Positions 8,155 to 17,578 are shown, counted from the first letter of the stretch. The stretch is 64,000 bases of DNA from Bin22 sp965207275 (GCA_965207275.1 CBDBMH010000002.1:2666001-2730000); one strand, 5' to 3'. Numbers and translations: made by a program. The notes: a model not told the origin generated them from the sequence alone.

Positions 8155-9660
8155 ATGGCCTTAGACGTTACCACCGCCACCGGCGCCATGACCGGCGCCC
8201 GCTACATTGATAGCCTCCGCGACGACCGGGAAGTATGGCTGGACGGCGATCGAGTGGCAGACGTGCCGACTCATCCTGCCTTCCGGAGTATGGTTAACGA
8301 ACTGGCCCGCATTTACGACCTTCAGCATTCCGAAGAGTTTCGGGACCAGATGACCTTCGTCTCTCCGGACACGGGCAACCGTTGCAGCCTTTCCTGGCTG
8401 CTGCCCCGTTCCGCCGATGACCTGAAGCGCAAGCGGCGCAACAGCGAAGTCTGGAACGAACAGAGTTGGGGCCAGCTTGGCCGCAGCCCCGACATTCTGG
8501 CCCCCCACATTACTGCCCTCTACGCCATTCGCGACTCACTGGGTTCGGTGAAGCACCCGAAGTGCGACTTCGGCGAGAATATCGCCAACTACCACCGTTA
8601 TTGCCAGGAGAACGACCTGTTCCTGACCCACGCTCTGGGCGATCCGCAGGTGGACCGCAGCGAGCAGCCCCAGAACGAGCAGCGCAACGTGATCGAAGAG
8701 GAACTGGCCCTTCACGTTGTCGACGAGACCGGCGAAGGCATTGTTATCACCGGGGGCAAGCAATTGGCCACGGCCGCCCCCATCAGCAACGAGACTTACG
8801 TTTCGCTGTCCGCCACCTTCCTGCGCCGCTCCGACCCCAAGTGCGTGCTGGCCTTTTCCATACCCACCAACTCTCCCGGGATGAAGATACTGTGCCGGGA
8901 GCCCGTGTCCTACGGGTACGGCGGGTTCGGGCACCCTCTGGGCCTGAACTACGACGAGCAGGATGCCATGCTCTTCTTCGAGGAGGTGCTGGTGCCCTGG
9001 GACCGCATCTTCATGCTTTACGACTCGTCGCCCCTTGTGGCGCACCTCACCCGCCGCACCAACTTCCAGGGGTGGCCGAACCTGGTGCGCATCCACCAAC
9101 GGATGAAGCTGATGACCGCCGTAGCCACCCTGGTCGCCGAGGCCATCGGCGTCATCGAATACCGGGAAGTGTCCGCCAAGCTGGGAGAGATGGCCACCTA
9201 CACCGAGATGTGGCGCCATGCCATGGACGGCATAGAGCACAACGCCTTCCTTACCGAAGACGGTCTCATGTCCCTGGGAGACATGAATGCCATGAACATA
9301 TTCTTCTCCCAATTGTCGTCACGGATGGTAGACCTGATGCGGGAAATCTGCGGTTCGGGCATCATCATGCAGCCCAGCGAAAAGGACCTGGCCAGTTCCG
9401 ATTTGAGGCCATACCTGGCTCGTTACATGCGCGGCAAGGGCGTGGACGTAGAGTACAAGTCCCGCCTCTTCCGCCTGGCCCACGACCTGGCCGTCTCCTC
9501 CTTCGGCATGCGCCAGGAAATCTACGAGTACTGGCATGGCGGCGACCCCAATCGCAATCGCATTAACCTGATGCGTAACTACGACCAGGCTGATATTACG
9601 GATAGGATCAAGGACATGCTTTCGCGCCCCCTGGCTAGCGAGGAGTCGCCTGCCGGTTGA
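8155..9660 (+). CDS. 4-hydroxyphenylacetate 3-hydroxylase (HpaB) family protein
   Basis: A 501-residue protein of the HpaB/PvcC flavin hydroxylase family, whose members use reduced FAD from a partner reductase to hydroxylate phenolic rings; some relatives are dehydratases. The acyl-CoA-dehydrogenase-like fold is visible. The N-terminal TGARYIDSLRDDREVWLDG is the family's usual opening. LNYDEQDAMLFFEEVLVPW is the flavin/substrate-region motif, and the C-terminal half is helical with MRQEIYEYWHGGDPNR. Length fits the family (480-520). A strong AAAGGGGGT precedes the ATG. No HpaC-type flavin reductase lies nearby, so the partner must be elsewhere. The real substrate cannot be told from sequence. 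Confidence 0.93.
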   Translation: MALDVTTATGAMTGARYIDSLRDDREVWLDGDRVADVPTHPAFRSMVNELARIYDLQHSEEFRDQMTFVSPDTGNRCSLSWLLPRSADDLKRKRRNSEVWNEQSWGQLGRSPDILAPHITALYAIRDSLGSVKHPKCDFGENIANYHRYCQENDLFLTHALGDPQVDRSEQPQNEQRNVIEEELALHVVDETGEGIVITGGKQLATAAPISNETYVSLSATFLRRSDPKCVLAFSIPTNSPGMKILCREPVSYGYGGFGHPLGLNYDEQDAMLFFEEVLVPWDRIFMLYDSSPLVAHLTRRTNFQGWPNLVRIHQRMKLMTAVATLVAEAIGVIEYREVSAKLGEMATYTEMWRHAMDGIEHNAFLTEDGLMSLGDMNAMNIFFSQLSSRMVDLMREICGSGIIMQPSEKDLASSDLRPYLARYMRGKGVDVEYKSRLFRLAHDLAVSSFGMRQEIYEYWHGGDPNRNRINLMRNYDQADITDRIKDMLSRPLASEESPAG

Positions 9661-9952
9661 TGATCTATGGGTACAGCCAGTTTCATGTCCAGCCCGCCAG
9701 GTTCCCGTTTGCAAGGACCGTGTAATCGTCAAGCCGGCTTTCGCCAGCATACAGGAACTTTACCCTTATTGACGTACATCCGCCTTTATCGCGTCCGCCT
9801 GCAAAAGGGAGCCGTAAAGGCTTCCCCACCGGCCAGTGGGCCGCCTTGCTCCCGCCTAATTTCTTTCTCCCTTTAATTTGTCCCCCCAAAGTTCCCAATG
9901 TTATACTTTCTGACGTGCATTCCTAATCAGGGACTTGGAAAGACCATTTACT
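9661..9952. other. non-coding gap between hydroxylase and antiporter genes
   Basis: About 290 bases with no convincing reading frame. Only weak GC-rich inverted repeats around 9830-9845 are seen, and no clear promoter. Confidence 0.5.
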
Positions 9953-11326
9953 ATGGGTGAAGTTTTCAGTTTGGTATCGCTCCCCCTCTCCCTCTTCCAG
10001 GCCGGCGCCGGTGAGATTACAGAAATCCTTATCGTTCTCCTGATCCAACTCTCCGTCATCCTCGCCGCGGCCAAGATTGCCGGTGAGCTGGCTGCCAGGT
10101 TCCTGAAGATTCCGACCGTGCTGGCCGAACTGGGTGTTGGCGTTGCTATCGGCCCTTTTGCCCTGGGAGGCATGAGCTTCTTTGGCGTGGGTCCCCTCTT
10201 TCCCCTTCCCCTGATTGATGGGAAGCCCGCCCCCATTCCCGTAGGTAACGAACTCTACGCCATGGCCCAAATAGGGTCGGTGGTATTGCTTTTTGCCATC
10301 GGCCTGGAGACCAACCTAAAACAGTTCATAAGATATGCCGGCCCGGCCACTGCGGTGGCTATCGGAGGCGTAGCGCTGCCCTTCGCACTGGGCGTTGGAG
10401 CCACCGTGCTGTTGGGATTCGATGGCGGCGGCGGCTGGACGTCCCCACAGGCCCTCTTCATGGGCGCCATCATGACCGCCACTTCCGTGGGCATCACCGC
10501 CCGGGTGCTGGCTGACCTGCATCGCCTGGACGATCCGGAAGGCGTGACGATTATCGCCGCTGCCGTGGTGGACGATGTGCTGGGCATCCTGGTATTGACT
10601 GTAGTCGTGGGCATCAGCACTACCGATACCTTCACACTTGGCAGCGTGGGCTGGATCAGCTTCAAGGCCATAGGCTTTTGCGTTGCGCTCACCGCGGTGG
10701 CGCTACTGGCAGCGCCTTATCTGGAAAAGGTGCTGGAGAAGTTCAACTCCACCAGCGCCCTGTTGTGCATACCCCTGGCGCTGGCCCTGCTGGCGGCCGG
10801 TCTTGCGGAGTTCTTTGGCCTGGCCTTCATCATCGGGGCCTTCTCCATTGGGCTGGCCCTGTCCACCACCCGACTGGGGCACCTGGTGGAGGCCGCCATG
10901 CTGGGCATAGTAGATTTCCTGGTACCGGTTTTCTTCGTGGTCATGGGCATGCTGGTGGACGTAACCTCCATGCAGTCCGGCCTGGTATTCGGCCTCATAA
11001 TCTCGGCGCTTGCTATCTTCTCCAAGGTGGTGGGATCGGGAGGCCCGGCCCTGGTAAGCGGCTTCAACCTCCGCGGCAGCACCCGTATTGGCGTAGGAAT
11101 GATGCCCCGGGGCGAGGTGGCCCTGATCATCGCCGGTATCGGCCTGTCCCACGGCATCATCGAGCAGGAACTGTTCGGTGTCAGCATCCTGATGACCGTT
11201 TTGACCACCCTGATCGCGCCTACGCTACTGGTGCCCCTGTTCCGCTCCGGCGGCAGCGGCGTCCGCAAGTTGGCCCGGGAAGAACAGGAACAGGAACCCG
11301 CCCTGGCCGAAGGCGCGGAAGACTAG
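9953..11326 (+). CDS. cation:proton antiporter, CPA2 family
   Basis: A 457-residue inner-membrane antiporter of the Kef/NapA type exchanging Na+ or K+ for protons. About 12 hydrophobic segments are present. Signature stretches are VLAELGVGVAIGPFALGG after helix 2, LFAIGLETNLKQF, and AAVVDDVLGILVLTVV with the paired Asp residues used for ion binding in this family. There is no C-terminal RCK or CBS domain, only a short charged tail, so it is a transport-only form. I chose the ATG at 9953 with GGAAAG upstream; a TTG at 9935 would add six residues. A second, CBS-bearing CPA2 protein lies at 21441-23153. Confidence 0.93.
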   Translation: MGEVFSLVSLPLSLFQAGAGEITEILIVLLIQLSVILAAAKIAGELAARFLKIPTVLAELGVGVAIGPFALGGMSFFGVGPLFPLPLIDGKPAPIPVGNELYAMAQIGSVVLLFAIGLETNLKQFIRYAGPATAVAIGGVALPFALGVGATVLLGFDGGGGWTSPQALFMGAIMTATSVGITARVLADLHRLDDPEGVTIIAAAVVDDVLGILVLTVVVGISTTDTFTLGSVGWISFKAIGFCVALTAVALLAAPYLEKVLEKFNSTSALLCIPLALALLAAGLAEFFGLAFIIGAFSIGLALSTTRLGHLVEAAMLGIVDFLVPVFFVVMGMLVDVTSMQSGLVFGLIISALAIFSKVVGSGGPALVSGFNLRGSTRIGVGMMPRGEVALIIAGIGLSHGIIEQELFGVSILMTVLTTLIAPTLLVPLFRSGGSGVRKLAREEQEQEPALAEGAED

Positions 11327-11396
11327 CCTGACTGACCCGATGAGTCGATCCCGTTCACCCGTTTGGCATTAATCTGTAGAAGGAGACCAGGTCAAT

Positions 11397-11681
11397 ATGA
11401 TCGGAGTTTTGACCCACCACTGGGCCAAGGCGGACAAAATTGAAGAGGCGAAGAAGTTGCTGGACGGTAACGGCCAGGCCCAAAGCAGGGCTCCCGGCTT
11501 CGGCGCGCGGGAAACTCTTTATTCCCTCAGGGACCCCGCCAAGATTACCACACTGGTCACCTGGGAAAGCAACGAAATCTACGACGCCTGGCGGGCCAGC
11601 CCGGAGCGGGCCGTGGCCATGGCAGGGGCCGAAGATCTGTGGGCCCAGCCCCCGGAATCGGAGCGGTTTGAGGTAGCGTAA
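11397..11681 (+). CDS. small ABM-like (dimeric alpha-beta barrel) protein
   Basis: A 94-residue cytoplasmic protein with a strong AAGGAGA site. The pattern IGVLTHHWAKADKIEEAKKLL, then TLVTWESNEIYDAWRASPERA, is that of antibiotic-biosynthesis-monooxygenase-like dimeric alpha-beta barrels. There the strand-helix-strand unit forms a pocket for small oxygenated substrates or heme. I see no residues that settle catalysis. It sits 70 bases behind the antiporter gene in the same direction and may share its transcript. Treat the family call as likely and the function as open. Confidence 0.72.
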   Translation: MIGVLTHHWAKADKIEEAKKLLDGNGQAQSRAPGFGARETLYSLRDPAKITTLVTWESNEIYDAWRASPERAVAMAGAEDLWAQPPESERFEVA

Positions 11682-11746
11682 CGCTATGCCACACCTGGAA
11701 CATTAGGGCAATAGTGCGGGGTCGGCGATACCACAGATCATTGGAT

Positions 11747-11814
11747 CGTCATACCGGCGCAGTCCGGAATCCAAGAACTCAGGGATGTGGATACCGGCCT
11801 GCGCCGGTATGACG
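11747..11814. repeat. 68-base imperfect inverted repeat (REP/MITE-like)
   Basis: Two 27-base arms (11747-11773 and 11788-11814) are reverse complements with two mismatches, separated by 14 bases. The arm core CGTCATACCGGCGCAG matches a class of dispersed intergenic palindromes common in bacterial genomes. It lies between convergent genes and could form a hairpin on either strand. Confidence 0.75.
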
Positions 11815-11929
11815 GATTAGGTGGTTATCCGCCCCTGTGACCTTGGTACATCGTGCTTACATTACTGAATTGACTGCTAATGGCTTCAGGCGGCCATTGG
11901 TAACGTTGGTAAATTGAAGCTGGACAAAG

Positions 11930-11952
11930 GCCCCTTTCGCCGGGGAAGGGGC
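11930..11952 (-). terminator. possible terminator of the BioD-like gene
   Basis: Seven-base stem (11930-11936 with 11946-11952) just past the end of the minus-strand gene. The tail on that strand is CTTTGTCC, so it is only moderately T-rich. Confidence 0.45.
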
Positions 11953-11966
11953 TGTCTCTTGGCTGC

Positions 11967-12977
11967 TTACTCCAGCAGCCCGTCCAGTCCGCCTTCAAGA
12001 TATTGATCGGCCAGGCTGGCAAACCTGTCCAGCTTGTGCATGATATAAGGATTGGCTCGGGCCTGGAGGTCTCCCAGCGATTCGGCCGTCTCCTGGGTGC
12101 CGCCTGGCACCAGCAGCAGTGCGGCATTCCGCTTCTGGGCTTCCACCCGTATGTATTCGGTGGGCTCATCGCCTCCGGTCAGCACCAGGAACTTGGTGTC
12201 GCACATCAGGCTGGCCATCTGGATATCGGGTCGCGCCGCCCGCGTGATTACTGCCTGGTTGGGGTACCTCCCAAAATAGTTGGGCCCCGAGTCCATGATG
12301 TTGCCGCCGATAAGGAACCGGTCTACCCACGCATTGGGATCAGCCGGCTCACGCACCCACTCTCCCTCCAGGAGCTCCGCTACCTGCCCCAGGGTAAAGG
12401 CCAGCATTTCCCGGTCTTCGGGAATTGCGCCCAACATGGCGATGCCTTGCTTCTTCAAGGGGGCCGTCAGCCCGTCGACTACATATCTGCCTCGGTGGCG
12501 CAGCACATTGTTGATGATTATGCCCCCAGCCTTGCCGCCAAGCCGGCCCCACTCCTCGCTCACCAAGTTGGTAGCGGACTGAAGGTCCTGCCCCGCGGTG
12601 TGGGAGTGCAGCAACACCGTGGAGCGCCCTTCCGGGACTGCCGGAGCGTCCCACTCCACCAGAACCGTATCAAAGGCGGCCTCCATGGCAATTACAGCCT
12701 CAGCCACCTGACCGGCCCGCGCCTCCGAAAGCCTGGTGGGAAGCTGATGGGGGTCAATGGGCTGGGAGAAAGGGGGCGGAACGGCCACTTGGGGGGAGCC
12801 CAGGGAGTCCAGCATTTCTGCCACGAAGGCAAGGTCCGGGTCGGACAAGGGGTCGGCTGAAAGGGGTTTGTAGTAGGCCACTTTCTTGCCCCTGGCAGCC
12901 TGGCGGCGGGCCAGCGCCCCGGCCAGGGATGTCTTGCCAGCCCTGGGTCGGGTGGAAACTATGTTAAGTGTAGCCAA
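11967..12977 (-). CDS. BioD-like P-loop NTPase with DRTGG-like C-terminus
   Basis: A 336-residue protein. The N-terminal STRPRAGKTSLAGAL is a Walker A loop of the SIMIBI/BioD class. It is followed by YYKPLS, a DxxLVEWDAP-like switch region, and GGIIINNV, as in the N-terminal regulatory half of phosphotransacetylases and CobB/BioD relatives. The C-terminal 110 residues (DSGPNYFGRY...KFLVLTGGDEP...LLLVPGGTQETAESL) resemble the DRTGG domain that accompanies these proteins. The start is the TTG at 12977, which has GGAGGAG seven bases upstream. Longer readings would cover the divergent VOC gene's control region with a low-complexity leader. The role is probably regulatory, with nucleotide binding, but the target is unknown. 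Confidence 0.8.
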   Translation of the reverse strand: MATLNIVSTRPRAGKTSLAGALARRQAARGKKVAYYKPLSADPLSDPDLAFVAEMLDSLGSPQVAVPPPFSQPIDPHQLPTRLSEARAGQVAEAVIAMEAAFDTVLVEWDAPAVPEGRSTVLLHSHTAGQDLQSATNLVSEEWGRLGGKAGGIIINNVLRHRGRYVVDGLTAPLKKQGIAMLGAIPEDREMLAFTLGQVAELLEGEWVREPADPNAWVDRFLIGGNIMDSGPNYFGRYPNQAVITRAARPDIQMASLMCDTKFLVLTGGDEPTEYIRVEAQKRNAALLLVPGGTQETAESLGDLQARANPYIMHKLDRFASLADQYLEGGLDGLLE

Positions 12978-13200
12978 GGGCGCTCCTCCGGTGCCGTCTG
13001 CGGCGATTGTTACCGATGAAAATTTTACCATAGGCGGCGGAATTGGCACTGGGACAGGCCAGACCGGCGGGTCTGCCACCGCAGCAACCTCCGCCGAATG
13101 TGCCGCTACGCAGCATCGATTCTGGTCGCCCGTGGTCGACACACGATCGGGGAAAATGGCATAATAGGGCAACCCTGAGGGCATAGGAAAGGAGATAGAT

Positions 13201-13755
13201 ATGTCAGCAAGAGTCAACGGACTGGGTCACGTCGGGTTCTACGTCAAGGACCTGGAAGTGATGAAGGAATTCTACGGCAACTTCATGGGCATGAAGTTGA
13301 CCAAGGTCGGCCCCTTGGGCGCCTTTTTCAGCGCCGACCCTGAGGGTATCGACCATGAGATCGCCCTCATCAACGGCCGCCAGACGCTGGATGACCCCCA
13401 ATGGATCCAGCAGATTTCCATGCGTGTGGATTCCCTGGACGACCTGCGCGACTTCAAGCGGCGCATCCTGGAGCGCGGCTACCAGCTGGACCGCATTGTC
13501 ACTCACGCCAGCGCCATCGGCTGCTACTTCCGCGACCCGGAGAACAACCCCACCGAGGTCTTCTGGCTGACGGGCTACACTTCCTGGGCCCAGATCGGCA
13601 TCCCCATCGACATCGACCAGTCCGACGAGGCGGTAATGGAAGACATCCGCCGGTCCTATGAGGTGGCCAGGAACGTGGAGATGGGCCAGCCCCCAACGCC
13701 GGAAACGGCGCAGGCCATCCGCGAACTTGGGGCCGCAGCCGTCGGCGCCCGCTAG
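13201..13755 (+). CDS. VOC family protein (extradiol dioxygenase-like)
   Basis: A 184-residue VOC-fold protein with an AAAGGAGAT ribosome site. Metal ligands can be placed at His in GLGHVGFYV, His in GIDHEIALI and Glu in NNPTEVFWLTGY, matching the H-H-E pattern of the superfamily. The layout mirrors the VOC protein at 6911-7429, including the DPENNPTE loop and the helical C-terminal extension (SDEAVMEDIRRSYEVARN), so both likely act on related substrates. It is divergent from the BioD-like gene, with 223 bases between the two starts. The substrate is unknown; catechol-type ring cleavage is possible but unproven. Confidence 0.9.
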   Translation: MSARVNGLGHVGFYVKDLEVMKEFYGNFMGMKLTKVGPLGAFFSADPEGIDHEIALINGRQTLDDPQWIQQISMRVDSLDDLRDFKRRILERGYQLDRIVTHASAIGCYFRDPENNPTEVFWLTGYTSWAQIGIPIDIDQSDEAVMEDIRRSYEVARNVEMGQPPTPETAQAIRELGAAAVGAR

Positions 13756-13899
13756 TTTATCCACGTATTTCCCTGAAATCGCAGGCTGGTTCATAGCCCT
13801 GGCGATTACCATTTCTGGTGCTGTGGGGGCAGTCCTTGTGGCTGCCCCGTTTCTCTTGGGGCATGGAGCTTTGCGGTTTCGGCGGTTGCGAGCGTTACT

Positions 13900-14223
13900 T
13901 CAACGCCGGCGGCGCCGGAATAGTTGCAATACCGCAACGGGAGCCAAGACGCCACCAATATGCAGCCCGAAGACTACCAAAAGAGATAGGCGCCTGGGCG
14001 GGGGCCCGACCCCCAGTTCATGCGATGCCCAAGAGACAAGAAAAGAGAGAGCAAGGCCACAGACAGCCGAGGCAACGCCAACAAGGGAACCCAGAGCAGC
14101 GCTTGCGCCGGGAGTTAACTTACCGGCGAGGACGCCAACGACAAGTCCAAGAGCCGGTAAGATAACAAAGATGAAACTGGAGAAGTAGAATGCCAGGACA
14201 AGCCCACCGAAATCTGAGAGCAT
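13900..14223 (-). CDS. small predicted membrane protein (uncertain)
   Basis: A 107-residue reading frame with three strongly hydrophobic segments (about residues 7-35, 40-66 and 80-101) and an RRRRR end, preceded by AGGA six bases before the ATG. Its membrane-protein composition is unlikely to arise from an antisense accident. It occupies an otherwise empty 850-base gap between two plus-strand genes. No homologous family is recognised and no motif is present. It could be a real small membrane gene or a decayed one. Confidence 0.45.
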   Translation of the reverse strand: MLSDFGGLVLAFYFSSFIFVILPALGLVVGVLAGKLTPGASAALGSLVGVASAVCGLALSFLVSWASHELGVGPPPRRLSLLVVFGLHIGGVLAPVAVLQLFRRRRR

Positions 14224-14601
14224 CTAATCCTGCGACATGGGCTTGAGCCTCAACCCCAATTCAAAACGGAGCCCGTGGCCGAAAAAGAGGGCGAAAAATC
14301 CAGCAGGCAGTATCACCTAGCAGAGGATAAATTGCGGGTAGGCCGCCTCCCGGTTGGCTGCCCCTATTATCCACTACTTGCGCCGGCAGAGGTATCCGCC
14401 CGCGCTTTTGCGCCCATTCGTCTCCTTGCCTCTGGTGGCAAGAATGGAATTACCGGCCCACACCTATTTCTCTGTGAACAAGCCGGTGGCACAGCCTCAC
14501 GATTTAAGGTAAATTGTTGGCATCAATGCGGGACAGGCCATCTTAAAGCCAATCTCGGACCCCAGCGCCTCCGCCGCGGCGGGAGTTTGAAGGAGGAGAT
14601 C

Positions 14602-15939
14602 ATGCCAGAGACCATCAGGGACGAGTACATCAGGAAGAATCCCCGCTCGGCCGAACTGTACCCCAGGTTTACCGAACTGTTCCCTTCGGGCGGCGCCGGC
14701 CACGACGGCTACGTGGCGGCCCCCTTCCCCATCACCATCGCCCGGGGCCAGGGGCCCCGCAAGTGGGATGTGGACGGCAACGAATACATCGACTACGGTC
14801 TGGGTTCCGCTTCCCTGCTCCTGGGCCACGCCCATCCCGAGGTAGTGGAGGCCCTCACCCGCGCCGCGCCCATCGGTTCCCACTTTGGTGCGCCGGTGGA
14901 GTCCATGCTGGAATGGGGCGAAAGGGTCTGCAACCTGATCCCCTGCGCCGACAAGGTCCGCTTCGTTGCCTCGGGCGCCGAGTCCACCATGCTGGCCATG
15001 CGCATCGCCCGGGCCTACACCGGCAAAGAGAAGATTATCCGGTGGGAGTCCCATTACCACGGTTGGCACGATTATGTAATGCCCGGCAACCTGCCACCCT
15101 TCGACGAACCCGCATCCATCGGCATACCCCAGGGCGCGGTGGACTCGGTTATTGTCCTGCCGCCGGGCCTGAACATACTGGAAGATATCCTGTCCAGCCG
15201 AAACGATATCGCCGGCGTCATCACCGAAGGTTCCGGCGCCTCCTATGGCACCGTCCCCCGCCAGGAGGGCTTCGTCGAGGGCGTCAGGGAGCTAACCCGC
15301 CAGCACGGCGTGGTGATGATCCTGGACGAGGTCATAACCGGCTTCCGCTGGAGCCCCGGCGGCCTGCAGGAATGGCTGGGCATTGAGCCGGACCTCTGTA
15401 CCCTGGCCAAAATCCTCACCGGCGGCCTTCCGGGCGGGGCCGTGGCCGGCCGGGAAGAGGTGATGCAGGTGATGGTCCAGACGGGAGAACGGCAGCACGA
15501 TCGATACCAGCGGGTGCTGCACGGCGGCACCTTTAACGCCAACCCCTATTGCGCCGCCACCGGCAACGCGGCACTGCGCCTCGCCGCCACCGGCGAGATG
15601 CAGGCCCAGGCCGACCGCATGGCCGAGCGCCTGCGGGTGGGCCTGCGCCGCATCATCGACCGCCAGGAAATTCCCGCAGCCGTCTACGGCGAATCTTCAA
15701 CCTTCCACGTCTATTTCGGGGGCCGCTCCGTCGAGGGCCTTGACGCCAACACCCTCAAGAACGCGCCGCCGGAAGTGCAGACGGCCTTCCGCCAGGCGCT
15801 GCAGGTCCGGGGTGTTGACCTCATGTCCCGCACCAGCGGCGTGCTCTCCGGCGTACACACCGAAGCCGACATCGACGCCAGCCTGGAAGCCTTCGACGGC
15901 GCCATCAAGGCAATGATCGACGAGGGGATAGTGGGGTAG
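14602..15939 (+). CDS. class III aminotransferase, glutamate-1-semialdehyde aminomutase-like
   Basis: A 445-residue PLP enzyme of aminotransferase class III, closest in layout to glutamate-1-semialdehyde 2,1-aminomutase. Seen in order: YIDYGLGSASLLLGHAHPEV (N-terminal substrate loop), RFVASGAESTMLAMRIAR, YHGWHDYV, VMILDEVITGFRW with the PLP-ring Asp, TLAKILTGGLPGG with the Schiff-base Lys, and the GTFNANP C-terminal arm. AGGAGGAG stands four bases before the ATG, so I reject an in-frame upstream extension to 14275. The following genes are an FAD amine-type oxidase and related enzymes, so use in amino-compound catabolism is more likely than heme synthesis; that is an inference. A terminator follows at 15965. 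Confidence 0.9.
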   Translation: MPETIRDEYIRKNPRSAELYPRFTELFPSGGAGHDGYVAAPFPITIARGQGPRKWDVDGNEYIDYGLGSASLLLGHAHPEVVEALTRAAPIGSHFGAPVESMLEWGERVCNLIPCADKVRFVASGAESTMLAMRIARAYTGKEKIIRWESHYHGWHDYVMPGNLPPFDEPASIGIPQGAVDSVIVLPPGLNILEDILSSRNDIAGVITEGSGASYGTVPRQEGFVEGVRELTRQHGVVMILDEVITGFRWSPGGLQEWLGIEPDLCTLAKILTGGLPGGAVAGREEVMQVMVQTGERQHDRYQRVLHGGTFNANPYCAATGNAALRLAATGEMQAQADRMAERLRVGLRRIIDRQEIPAAVYGESSTFHVYFGGRSVEGLDANTLKNAPPEVQTAFRQALQVRGVDLMSRTSGVLSGVHTEADIDASLEAFDGAIKAMIDEGIVG

Positions 15940-15964
15940 CCTGCCGGAACAGTCCGGGCAACTT

Positions 15965-15995
15965 GGGAGCAGCCGCGCGGCTGCTCCCCTTCTTG
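15965..15995 (+). terminator. hairpin after the aminotransferase gene
   Basis: Ten-base GC-rich stem (15965-15974 with 15979-15988) with a four-base loop and a CTTCTT tail, 25 bases past the stop codon. Confidence 0.65.
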
Positions 15996-16097
15996 TGGCC
16001 AGCTTATCAGCGATCCCTGCAACATCCGGGCTGGATTGGAATCAAGGTCAGGCTGCCCTTCGGCTTACTTCGGAGTCCCGCCTTAAGGAGGGCGGCA

Positions 16098-17309
16098 ATG
16101 GCTGATACCGAGGTCATGATAATAGGGGGAGGCATAGCCGGCGCCTCCGCGGCTTGGCATCTGGCCTCTCTCGGGCGGCGGGTTACTCTGGTGGAACGGG
16201 GGCACATCGCGTCCGAGGCGTCGGGAGTTAACGCCGGCGGCATTGGCGCGCTGGGCTGGGGGCATGTTCCCGACCTGCAAGCGTACCTGACTATGGGCAG
16301 CCTCCAGATATTCAGGCACATGCAGCTGGAACTGGGATACGATGTAGAATTTCGCTGCTCCGGAGCGCTTCAAGCCATTCAGACACGGGAACAGTACAAC
16401 TACATCCGTGACCAGGTTCTGGCGTTGAAGTCCCGGGGCTATACATTGGAACTGTTACCAATCAACGAGGCCAGGGGCCTGGAGCCGGGGTTGAACCCCG
16501 GCCTTCAGGGCGCGCTCCATTTCCCCCTGCGGGCCCAGGCTGACCAGGTCAAGGCAACCCAGGCTTTTGCAGATGCCGCCACCCAACGGGGCGCACTGAT
16601 CCTGACGGGACGGAATGTAACGGCCATTGCCCTCCAGGACAACGGCGCTTACCGCGTTTCCTGCGACGGCGAGGAGCACGTAACGGAGCGGTTGTTACTG
16701 GCTGCCGGAGCCTGGTGCCATCCCCTGGGGAAAATGCTGGGGCTGAGCATACCCATTGTACCTGTCCGGGGCCAGATGTGGGCATCTGAGCCCTTGCCCC
16801 CAAGGGTATTCCACTCCTTGTCCTCAGCGGAATCTCCCATGCACTGGGCTCAACGTCCCGGCAACGATGCCCGCACGCCGCCCGAATTGACCCACCTTGG
16901 CAGCCACCGGCTCACCAGGCATCTTTACGGACGCCAGAACAGGAACGGCGAGCTTGTATTCGGGGGCGACCGGCAGATGACCGGCTACGACCAGACGGTG
17001 GACGCTGTCGGAGTGGAGGTGAACTTCCGACACGTAGCCGAGATTCTGCCCGAAGTGGAATGCCTCCCCATCAATCGTACCTGGGCTGGGCTGATGCCCT
17101 TTTCCCTGGACGGCAAACCGATAATTGGCAGCATTCCTCTGCTCGACAATCTGTACATTGTGAGCGGCCTGGCTTCCTCGGGATTTGGGCGCGGACCGAT
17201 GGCAGGAAAGTTGATCGCTGATTTCGTTCACACCGGGCACAGACCGCCGGTCCTGGCCGAGTCGGACCCCGCCAGGTGTGTCACCCGTTTTGAAGAAGCC
17301 AGCTACTGA
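16098..17309 (+). CDS. FAD-dependent oxidoreductase, DAO family
   Basis: A 403-residue flavoprotein of the D-amino-acid oxidase/sarcosine oxidase-like family. The N-terminal EVMIIGGGIAGASAAWHLA is the dinucleotide-binding fold, and VERG is the ribose-binding acidic end of strand 2. LLLAAGAW and the C-terminal VSGLASSGFGRGPMAG flavin segment complete the FAD site. The substrate domain lies between. It likely oxidises a secondary or primary amine, passing electrons to oxygen or a carrier; the substrate is not evident. The start has AAGGAGGGC. It follows the class III aminotransferase in the same direction, which supports shared amino-compound metabolism. Confidence 0.9.
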   Translation: MADTEVMIIGGGIAGASAAWHLASLGRRVTLVERGHIASEASGVNAGGIGALGWGHVPDLQAYLTMGSLQIFRHMQLELGYDVEFRCSGALQAIQTREQYNYIRDQVLALKSRGYTLELLPINEARGLEPGLNPGLQGALHFPLRAQADQVKATQAFADAATQRGALILTGRNVTAIALQDNGAYRVSCDGEEHVTERLLLAAGAWCHPLGKMLGLSIPIVPVRGQMWASEPLPPRVFHSLSSAESPMHWAQRPGNDARTPPELTHLGSHRLTRHLYGRQNRNGELVFGGDRQMTGYDQTVDAVGVEVNFRHVAEILPEVECLPINRTWAGLMPFSLDGKPIIGSIPLLDNLYIVSGLASSGFGRGPMAGKLIADFVHTGHRPPVLAESDPARCVTRFEEASY

Positions 17310-17578
17310 GGGGCTGATAGCCGGTTGGTTGGATCGCACGGCCTTCACGCTTATCCGCGCCAGCCATCCAAAACAGAGCTTTTCAAGGCGGTCATTCGGC
17401 CATTCGCGGGAATCCGAAAAGGTTCAGGAGACCCATGGCGGTACACCCGGCCGTGGTGTTAGTCCAGTGGGGTGATACGCTCCTACGAGGCACAATAACC
17501 GGGCAGGCCAATCCCGGGGAAGTTACAAGGTACTCCGCCTCTCCCGCTTGCCGAAAGATACGAACCCACCCCACGGAA

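Noticed and set aside
14275..14601. In-frame N-terminal extension of the aminotransferase by 109 residues
   Set aside because: AGGAGGAG directly before the ATG at 14602 and the normal family length argue for the shorter protein.
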